From Candolleomyces eurysporus (taxonomy: Eukaryota > Basidiomycota > Agaricomycetes > Agaricales > Psathyrellaceae), in the NCBI GenBank assembly GCA_027579435.1, contig JANBPK010001310.1, forward strand, positions 1-28,926: DNA of 28,926 bases, given 5' to 3'. A model generated the notes under the pieces. It was not told the origin of the DNA and did no database searches. It worked only from the letters and a program-made list of their open reading frames with translations. Both the position numbers and the translations under genes were made by a program. Below, in pieces: positions 22,396 through 28,926 of the stretch. Numbering within the stretch: the first letter of the stretch is position 1; each line of letters begins with the position of its first letter.

Positions 22396-22635
22396 TCACG
22401 TTCTTTCCAGAAAAAACGTTGGCCCCTCACTTGAACGAGGATGGCGAGAGGTTGGATGGTATCCAGCCACATTCTGCCCTTTCCACTCACGACTGTGGTT
22501 GCATAGCAAAGACTGGACTATTCCGCGGAACTGGGCGTCTTTGAGCGTGGAGAACGGCAGTTCAAGAAGATCTTCGTCAGTTACGAACGACATTCGAAGT
22601 TGCTGTTCAGAGACAAGAAGGACTCGTGCGAACAT
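22396..22635 (-). other. Possible 5' exons of the F-box gene or a neighbouring remnant
   Basis: An ATG at 22635 opens a frame with the words DEDLLELPFSTLKD. A second possible exon (22492-22431) follows an ACAG acceptor, reads MWLDTIQPLAILVQ and ends at a GTGAGG donor. From there, phase-0 splicing to a CTCCAG acceptor at 22333 would lead into the F-box exon. The join between the first two pieces does not keep phase with any GT donor I can find. They are therefore either mis-modelled or already broken. The related copy at 19270-19440 shows that these exons belong to a repeated gene. Confidence 0.35.
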
Positions 22636-22639
22636 CGAT

Positions 22640-23162
22640 TGACATGGCCTTCGGCCGCCACTATCATGATCACCCCGTGGACTGCGCCACTGGCATCACG
22701 TCGCGAAAGTAGCAGCGGNATTGACNCAGAGATNCNNNGCGTTTATNCTCGCTCCAGAGGAAGTTGGCACGACCGCCTGAATTNCCAAGAGAACTGCCTC
22801 TCCCTCTAAACTCAAATGAGCAGCGGCGAGGGCTGCCGCTAGCTNNNACCGAACTACCGAACTACCACCTCGCCGATTTGTAAACTTCGGGAAGAGGTGG
22901 ATATGGNGCATGGTAGAGCGAAGATTTACTTGAGATGATCAGCTANTAGTGCTAAGTATACNTCGATCTCATCTAGCCCCTCCATCGCCGACATAGAGGC
23001 CTGGATGACAGGGAAGTCGGTCGCGAATCTGGGACCGGGNGTACTTCGACGTCTCGCTCGGAGCTTAGGCGTGGATATGCGCGAGCTCAAGTAGCTTTCG
23101 GTGTGAGGGAATCCCATCCACTCGAAACCGTCCCCACAAAGCCAACCTAATATCTGCTGAAT
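22640..23162. other. N-rich spacer
   Basis: More than a dozen Ns lie between 22719 and 23040, which makes reading unreliable. A minus-strand frame at 22926-23117 and another at 22696-22911 (Ala-rich, LAAAHLSLEGE) could be coding but are interrupted by Ns. No gene can be called. It should contain the promoter of the gene at 23163. Confidence 0.4.
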
Positions 23163-23681
23163 ATGCTGTTTAATNTTTCCTACCTTTGGCTATGGGTGAT
23201 GTTATCATTATACTNTGAACTCTCAACGGCGTACAAAGGCAGANAANCCATCCCCATATCCACATTGTTCACATATCACAGCGACGGTCAGTATGCTGCA
23301 GCTGTATTCAGTAATAGACGTGTTGACTCAAGCGGGATCGCTTCAGTCGANCTATCACACGCAACCAAGACCAAAACATCGACCACAACCAAACCGACAG
23401 TCGCTTGCAGGCCCACCCCTTGCAGCTGTACAAGCGGGACGCACGAGACCCTTACGAGCTTCCCGGGGTGCACGTATTGCACCTGCGTACCCGATACATC
23501 GCTGACCACCACACCCACGGCAACGACCACAGAGACAGAGACGACTCCAACCCTCGCCTGTCGTCGTCCAGTTCCTTGTACGTGCACNGAGGGAACNCAT
23601 GAAACATACACAAGCTTTCCCGGCTGTACGTACTGCACTTGCGTGCCGGATGTCTCGTCGTCTTCGCGAATGATGCCATAA
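23163..23681 (+). CDS. Small secreted protein with two tandem six-cysteine repeats
   Basis: A single uninterrupted frame of 172 residues begins with ATG. Residues 5-17 are hydrophobic (SYLWLWVMLSLY), consistent with a signal peptide, although one N falls inside. Two repeats follow, at residues 81-113 and 132-165. Each is C-x4/5-C-x-C-x13-C-x2-C-x-C with the shared core HET-x-TSFPGCTYCTCVPD. They are joined by a Thr/Pro-rich linker (TTTPTATTTETE) that could be O-glycosylated. The six cysteines per repeat suggest three disulphides. I do not recognise a named family. It fits the general class of cysteine-rich secreted proteins found in plant-associated and saprotrophic fungi. A few residues are undetermined because of Ns. 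A long antisense frame (23288-23701) is a shadow of the repeats. Confidence 0.7.
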   Translation: MLFNXSYLWLWVMLSLYXELSTAYKGRXXIPISTLFTYHSDGQYAAAVFSNRRVDSSGIASVXLSHATKTKTSTTTKPTVACRPTPCSCTSGTHETLTSFPGCTYCTCVPDTSLTTTPTATTTETETTPTLACRRPVPCTCXEGXHETYTSFPGCTYCTCVPDVSSSSRMMP

Positions 23682-24090
23682 CGCCTTGANCATATTTGCA
23701 AAGTAAAAGAGAGGCTTGCCGGAAGAGCTGTTGGTTCTCAATTCCTATTTGATAGGGGTNGGCTCAAGGNCAGGGTTCCTGGATAAATGGCGGTAAATCT
23801 CCTAAGCGTNTGGGACAGAAATATATTGTACTTCCGAGCATATTGACATCCGGAAAGGACAGGTTCTGAAGGTGAGGCAAATACTTGGGTGGGTACTCTT
23901 GTATTCGAAGAATTTTTCACGATGTTTGACCCCATGACGAGCACAGAACCCCTNCGTCCCACACGTCCTCCGAATGAAAATACAAGNCCTCATATCTTGT
24001 GGGACGAGTGCAGGCAAACGTATATAAGGAGACGTATNTTCTACCGCGAAGGGACNAANTTGCGTTNAAGGTTCCCTTGCTAACCGCGCT
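23682..24090. other. Intergenic region between the two secreted-protein genes
   Basis: Contains the 3' flank of the gene at 23163 and the promoter of the gene at 24091, with a TATA box at 24021. Scattered Ns. No other gene seen. Confidence 0.5.
24021..24028 (+). promoter_or_regulatory. TATA box of the gene at 24091
   Basis: TATATAAG, 70 bp upstream of the ATG. Position and sequence fit a core promoter with a short 5' leader. Confidence 0.6.
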
Positions 24091-24783
24091 ATGATTCCCA
24101 CAACAGCGACATTGTTCGTCCTCGGAGCTTTCATTCCATTTATTGCTGCTCAAGCGATTCCCGCCAACTTGACAGCAAGCATCGTCACCTACAGCACAAA
24201 CCAGTGNTGTGGAGGCTCCATCGGCTACAACCGCATCCGGCCAGGGCAGTGCGTCCAAACTGCGGGTCATCCTTCNATTTACGGAGCATCCATCACCGTT
24301 ACAGGGCTCTGGAGNGACACACAGAACCTGGCATACGGATACCTGACCGGATGGGCAGATAGNAGCTGCAGCGACAAGGTNTACGAGATACGACACGAAG
24401 GGTGCCTGTCAATTTCGCCAGAATCAAGGGCCAGGAGTTGGAGTTGGAAGGAAGAAGTCTATGTCCCTCCTCATTGGAGACGTAATCTCACGTCTTTTGA
24501 CGAAGAGGGTCCGCAGAGCGACGGTCGTGAGGTGATTGGGGCTGCCGAAAGATTGACAAAAGCTAGCCGAGAGAATTGGAAGACGGCAGATTGGTTCGGC
24601 TACTTTGACGAGCGCTCAGGGAGGGAAAGGAGGATTGCAATTGACGAGGACCAGGATCTCGGTACCATCTTGAACTTGTATCAGAGGCGGGATTTTACGG
24701 GTCTTGATGCATTGGAAGATTGTGAGTACACACTCTTGACTGTCTGGCTATCCACCCGTTGCTCATCGGCAGGGTCTCATTGA
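24091..24783 (+). CDS. Secreted protein with cysteine-bearing N-terminal domain
   Basis: ATG at 24091. Residues 1-22 form a clear signal peptide (hydrophobic LFVLGAFIPFIAA, then QA). A mature domain of about 85 residues follows with cysteines at 40, 54, 93 and 105, and possibly 39, where an N leaves the codon open; it includes GYNRIRPGQC. From about residue 110 the composition changes to a charged, cysteine-free region (words YVPPHWRR, DWFGYFDE, IDEDQDLG). Near the end, a GTGAGT donor at 24722 and a GGCAG acceptor at 24772 suggest a last intron. The protein would then end in EDWSH (213 residues) with TGA at 24781-24783; unspliced, the frame also closes at the same TGA. The family is unknown to me. 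The two halves may come from two sources. Confidence 0.65.
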   Translation: MIPTTATLFVLGAFIPFIAAQAIPANLTASIVTYSTNQXCGGSIGYNRIRPGQCVQTAGHPXIYGASITVTGLWXDTQNLAYGYLTGWADXSCSDKXYEIRHEGCLSISPESRARSWSWKEEVYVPPHWRRNLTSFDEEGPQSDGREVIGAAERLTKASRENWKTADWFGYFDERSGRERRIAIDEDQDLGTILNLYQRRDFTGLDALEDCEYTLLTVWLSTRCSSAGSH

Positions 24784-26065
24784 TCGTTCAGTCGGGCCAC
24801 GTAGACGGTGAACAGCTGATGTGACAGACGGAAGCAGACAGACGGAAGCAGACGGCGGAGCCAAATGGATGCTNACCCTCATTGCNACTGGGTGGCGCAG
24901 TGCCTGGGGGTAAAGACGCCGGGGCGCGTAGTACATCGTNGTNNGNTCCGTTAGTACCTGTCCAAAAGCAATCGATTGGAAGAAGCANATAGGTAGCGAG
25001 GAGCGGGATATCTCTTCTCCTGGTACCCATGTTCATCATGAGTAACGCTTGTGATTCCGTTAAGCAAATATGTNATCTGTACTTGGGTGGTAGGATAGGT
25101 AGCTGAGGTCGGTTCGGGAGCACGTCGCCACCAATTTCGCCTCGTCCGGCTGCCGTCANCGCGTCTTTCCCATGAGAATTGATTGGACACTATCTGATGG
25201 GAAAGGGTTTAAGGTTAAGTGCGAAATTCATCAGCAACGATGGTTGCACAGCAAAGCGAGGCGGCCGTCTCCAAAGTTCTCAGTCCAACGAGGCTCAACG
25301 GCCCTTTTGCAACGATATATTGGTGTNATATGAAGGTGGGTTCNGGCTTCATTGCGGAAAATACACTGTGCTCACTCACGATCCTTTTAGACTNTAGCGG
25401 GGTGTGGAGCTCTCACTCAATTCTCCCACCCGCTCGTCCGATTAGGAAGGTTTCGTATTGAATGGTGGTTGCAGGGTAGCTGTCACCACCAAATCCGGCA
25501 TCTTTTATATTCAATATAAGACCCTCAGGAACATGCCGTGGTTCGAGGAGCGACCCAACCGACAAGGCGGGAACTCTTCTTCCTCCCCTCTTCCACCTCA
25601 CGCCTCCACAGTCTCNAGTGACGGCTTGCGTGCCCTGGATCATTCAAGGCGTATCTAGGCGGTACTAAAGCGCCGATTGTTGCTCATTTGCTTTCCAATT
25701 GACATGTTCTGATCCACAGGTTCCTTCGAAGAAGTGTCATTGAGCAATCGTTTTCACATCCATACGTTACTGGGATCCGCGAATCTGAAGTCAATTCGAC
25801 ATTGGTGCGCTCGTGCTCTGAGAACTTCCCTCTGTTCCGNGTTACCTCACAGTGAGTTTACTTTCCCTGCTGTCTTCTTTTCCCTTTCTNCTTCCAAGCG
25901 CACGTCCTCGTTCTCGACCTGTTTCTTTTTCGCGAATTCTGACACATTCAGTCGGACCTTTTGACCGCCAGGCCACCGTTTAGCCTCCCACGCTCCGTTT
26001 CTCATATTTCGGCGACACCCACCAACAGCGACACCGACGACGACCCTTCAGGTACACCTCTTGCG
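24784..26065. other. Intergenic region upstream of the Galpha gene
   Basis: No gene is supported. It holds a 14-bp tandem duplication at 24823-24850, about a dozen Ns and a pyrimidine-rich stretch at about 25860-25935 close to the Galpha start, as often seen in fungal promoters and leaders. The open frame does extend upstream of 26066 to a TTG at 25961, but no ATG is available there. Confidence 0.5.
24823..24850 (+). repeat. 14-bp direct tandem repeat, two units
   Basis: The unit GACAGACGGAAGCA occurs twice back to back, followed by a partial third unit (GACGG). It lies 40 bp after the stop codon of the gene at 24091. Confidence 0.9.
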
Positions 26066-28201
26066 ATGGCGACTAGCGACCCACTCGCCGTGTTCACCAG
26101 GCCACCCGTGAACGAGACTCCAGCCGAGCGCGATGCACGTGAGACCCGTGAAGCTGATGCCAAGAGGCGAAGCGAGGCGATTGACGAGGACATACGGAAG
26201 GAGAAGGCGAGGCTGAAAAGAGAGGAGAAAAACCTCGTGAAGGTACTGTTGCTCGGGCAGTCGGAAAGCGGTGAGTCATTCACTCTCCTATCCTCTTTCG
26301 CTGNCTCTCATCGTCGCCTCCGTACAGGGAAGTCTACCACCCTTAAGAGTCAGTTCCACTCACTCTAGATTATACCGAGCCTGACGTTGCCTCAAGATTT
26401 CCGAATGAAATACGCGCAGGAAGAATGGAACGCGGAGCTTGCTGGCTGGAAATGNGTCATCCAGCTTAATCTTCTCAAGTCGGTGATAACGATCCTCGAT
26501 GCTCTGAAAGCGGAACAGGACGGTGACCCTGTAGACGAAGCTTCTGGGGAGACTGAACTCCTTTTCGATTCAATATCAACTACAGGCTCCAACGCTATCA
26601 TCACATCCCGCGGAACCTACCATGGNAGGCGTCCCAGTGCCCCTGGCCCGAACCCTTTCGCCCCTGCNGCTCGAAGGGTTGGCTCGGCATCGAACCTCCA
26701 AAACGACCATGCTCAGTCTACCCCAGAGACAATGCCTGTACCTCCAGGCCTTGGCGATTCCGCCGGTCAGGGTGGAAGCCTACTCACCGGAAAGCATCAA
26801 CTCCTTAAGCTCCGACTGGCTCCCCTCCGGCGCGTCGAACTGGACCTGCGTAAGCGGTTGGGTGCGGAAGAAGACCTGCCTAACGCTGCTTTGGGTGGTT
26901 CTGGTGATTTGGAGTATGGCCCCTTGGGGAATATCACGAATGGAGGTGAATCTTCTCCTCTAAAGCGTCGGGCGACAAAGGAGTTCTCCGTGAGGACAGT
27001 AAAGGATGCCTTGGAAGGGTCACAGCAACCACCATCCCCCATAGACTCGAAGAACGACTATCATCACCCAGCTCGATTGGATAAGGAAGGCGAAGCGACG
27101 GAAGTGATTGCTAGGTGTCAAGAGGATATCAAGAGCCTGTGGATGGACGAGACCGTCAAGCTGATTTTGAAGAAGAGGAGAATACGGCTAGAAGAATCAG
27201 CAGGGTTGTACGTCTCCATCTCCCTTCTCCTCAGATCGTCCTCCTCATCGATTCTATTAGTTTCCTCGAGGATATTGACCGGATCGCTTCTCGCGACTAC
27301 AAGCCGTCTGATAACGACGTTGTGCGTGCACGCCTAAGAACACAAGGCGTCCAAGAATACCGGATAAAACTTGAACAGTCGGCGGGTTTGGCTGGAAGTA
27401 TCATGAGCTTTGGTAACGAGTGGTGTCTGTACGACGTAGGAGGCTCGAGAACGGGAAGGAATGCATGGATACCGTACTTTGAAGGGATACATGCAATCAT
27501 CTTTCGTAAGTTAATCAGTTATCAAGCTTGATCCTCTCTCATCTTGCGATACGAATCCTCTAGTCGCCCGTAAGTAACTGCGTACCCATTCTGCACTACC
27601 CTTTTTGCTTATTCACCCCCTAGCCCTGTCGTGCTTCGACGAACGCTTATTGGAAGACTCAAGAGTTAATCGACTCGAAGATTCATTCCTTCTCTGGCGC
27701 ACCGTCTGCACCTCTCGCTTGCTCCTCCGAGCTTCCCTCATCCTCTTTATGAACAAGTGTGACCTTCTGAAACGCAAACTCAAGTCTCAGGTCAAAGTCA
27801 AGAACTACTTGCCTAGCTACGGGGACCGCCCAAATGACGCTGCGACAGTCGTTAAATGTAAGAGAGCTTGCATTGCTGCATGGCCACTCCATCTGACCAA
27901 TTACACATTCCAGACCTAAAGGATAAGTTCAAAGACATAGCTAAGGGACACCCCCCGTCAGGCCGGTCGGCATACTACTATGCTACCTCCGTTGTGGTAA
28001 GTTGATCGTTTGAACGTGCCGCCTCTTCCCCTAATTTTAACACACTCATTCCGCGTTACCGTAGGATACCAAAACAACTGCCATAACTCTGACCGCAGGT
28101 TAGTCTCGTTCTGCGTCCCGGGCCTCGTTTCGTTATTGACCTCGACGGCAGTGAAAGACATCATCCTGCGCGAACATCTCAAAAATGCTGATTTTGTGTA
28201 G
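26066..28201 (+). CDS. Non-canonical heterotrimeric G-protein alpha subunit
   Basis: Nine exons: 26066-26270, 26328-26348, 26397-27207, 27261-27505, 27564-27569, 27624-27857, 27914-27996, 28065-28098, 28152-28201; 562 residues against about 350 for a classical Galpha. The extra length is a low-complexity insert in the helical domain, roughly residues 115-280. G1 is GQSESGKST (64-72), split by the first intron. Switch I is RLRTQGV, with R370 and T373 in the arginine-finger and magnesium positions. G3 is DVGGSRTGR, with S408 where the catalytic glutamine normally is. G4 is NKCD (473-476) and G5 is YATSVVD. The IIFLAPLSCFDERLL core needs the 6-nt exon. No glycine at position 2 and no N-terminal cysteine are present, so classical myristoylation or palmitoylation is unlikely. 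Such long Galphas are common in Agaricomycetes. Start chosen: first ATG, giving an acidic/basic helical N terminus usual for the group. Confidence 0.9.
27564..27569 (+). other. 6-nt micro-exon of the Galpha gene
   Basis: TCGCCC lies between a TAG acceptor and a GTAAGT donor. Including it joins a C from the previous exon to CC of the next and gives the conserved FLAP core in phase. Skipping it removes two residues (LA) but keeps the frame, because 6 is a multiple of three. Confidence 0.8.
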
Positions 28202-28761
28202 ACTTGTTCCCTGCTGTCCGTATCTACTCTTTCATGGTGCTACTTCAATTCCCGTGCATACTGTTTTTTGCCCTCATCATCCCAAAGAAGGGTCGAGCTG
28301 GAGATCGATACCTTCTTGTACTATATCTTTCACTGTTATTTTTATCTCTACTTGGACTTTGGGCGCAGTCCGACTGATGTTTAATCTCCATTGTCGTTAC
28401 CATGAATCATACTGTATGATCTAGCAAGAGCGCAGCCTCGGACATAATTGTAACCAGATATTTCTTCGTACGCGTTCGGCCATGAATCCGGGGTATTCGT
28501 AAGGGCCATTACACTTATGGCTTGTTGACGCCTCACTGATCCAACATTTCATCATGCTCACAAGTAAGGGTATCTTCATACCTCCCGATCATTCCACAAT
28601 CAGCGAAGAATTTCATGATCCCGGTCATTCTGACATCCCTTGAATGATGCAATCTTGACAATCACATCAGACTATCATAGCGCTCATAAAAAAAGAATAA
28701 AAGAAAATGGAAGGCCACTGAAAGCCTTGTATTCCTCCCATCACGACCTTTCCGTTTAATC
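28202..28761. other. 3' flank of the Galpha gene, no gene seen
   Basis: Contains the expected 3' untranslated region and an intergenic spacer. No open frame with recognisable content on either strand. Confidence 0.5.
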
Positions 28762-28926
28762 ATGAGTAAAGCCCAGATCCCTCCGGAGAAGCTCCAAGTG
28801 ATGCTTTCTGCCCTGGCCATGGTTCGAGCACAACAGGTGTGTGTCATCGTTTGGCATGGGATCGTGCTTGGTGTCTCCTCAATGACAAAATTAATTAACG
28901 CGGAGTACCTAGTACATTACCAGTTC
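28762..28926 (+). CDS. Possible first exon of a gene running off the window
   Basis: An ATG at 28762 opens 25 codons (starting MSKAQIPPEKLQ) up to a GTGTGT donor at 28837. The rest would be intron and then sequence beyond the window. The small hydrophilic-to-hydrophobic peptide is not enough to name a family. The support is the ATG, an even codon mix and the donor only. Confidence 0.3.
   Translation, partial: MSKAQIPPEKLQVMLSALAMVRAQQVCVIVWHGIVLGVSSMTKLINAEYLVHYQF

Noticed and set aside
23288..23701. Minus-strand frame of 137 codons opposite the secreted cysteine-repeat gene
   Set aside because: It is an antisense shadow that stays open because the plus strand is repetitive; the plus strand has the signal peptide and the conserved cysteine spacing.
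26369..26396. Acceptor at 26368 for Galpha exon 3
   Set aside because: It puts the exon out of phase; the CAAG acceptor at 26396 restores the conserved LKNF continuation after the P-loop.
26387..27337. Long frame reading through the end of Galpha exon 3
   Set aside because: The last ~43 codons (after 27207) are intron; the conserved GFFLEDIDRIASRDY core requires splicing from 27207 to 27261.
1..28926. CRISPR arrays, operons, tRNA or rRNA genes
   Set aside because: No regularly spaced direct repeats, no conserved tRNA T-loop with matching arms, and no rRNA signature were seen; the gene structure is eukaryotic.

Overview
The window looks like nuclear DNA of a basidiomycete fungus, most likely an Agaricomycete. 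Three things point there: many 40-95 nt GT-AG introns within short genes; three copies of a multi-pass membrane protein of the basidiomycete DUF6533 type; and an F-box protein with several zinc-binding clusters plus a long, non-canonical G-protein alpha subunit, both of forms typical of Agaricomycetes. The species cannot be fixed from the sequence. Nothing is bacterial: no operons, CRISPR arrays or Shine-Dalgarno-led genes. All exon models below were made by eye from splice consensus, reading phase and paralogue comparison.

Left part (1-12 kb) is a repeat-built locus. A repeat of about 1.75 kb occurs in inverted orientation at 1771-3535 and 9183-10974. It encloses two intact DUF6533 genes (4341-5874 and 7063-8644), each with ten exons. 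A third, older and partial copy of the repeat lies at 640-1180. The outer end of the right arm meets a truncated DUF6533 gene (10972-11102). This stub begins a roughly 1 kb segment (10972-11963) that is a direct copy of the 3' end and downstream flank of the first DUF6533 gene plus the start of another (5747-6489).

Middle part (12-19 kb): a decayed gene on the minus strand (12523-13017), then about 4.3 kb with no supportable gene, then a third intact DUF6533 gene (17303-18857).

Right part (19-29 kb): a minus-strand F-box/zinc-cluster gene (19655-22332, 5' end unresolved), bracketed by a pair of related exon remnants. Two plus-strand genes for small secreted cysteine-containing proteins follow (23163-23681 and 24091-24783), in sequence carrying many single Ns. 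Then comes a nine-exon Galpha gene (26066-28201) with a 6-nt micro-exon and a serine in place of the catalytic switch II glutamine. The first exon of a further gene may start at 28762.

Functionally, the only linked theme is a hypothesis: repeated membrane proteins of receptor-like topology lie within 10-20 kb of an atypical Galpha. Nothing in the sequence proves they act together. The two secreted proteins and the F-box protein belong to groups that expand quickly in these fungi. With the nested duplications and gene stubs, this suggests a dynamic accessory region that ends in a conserved signalling gene.
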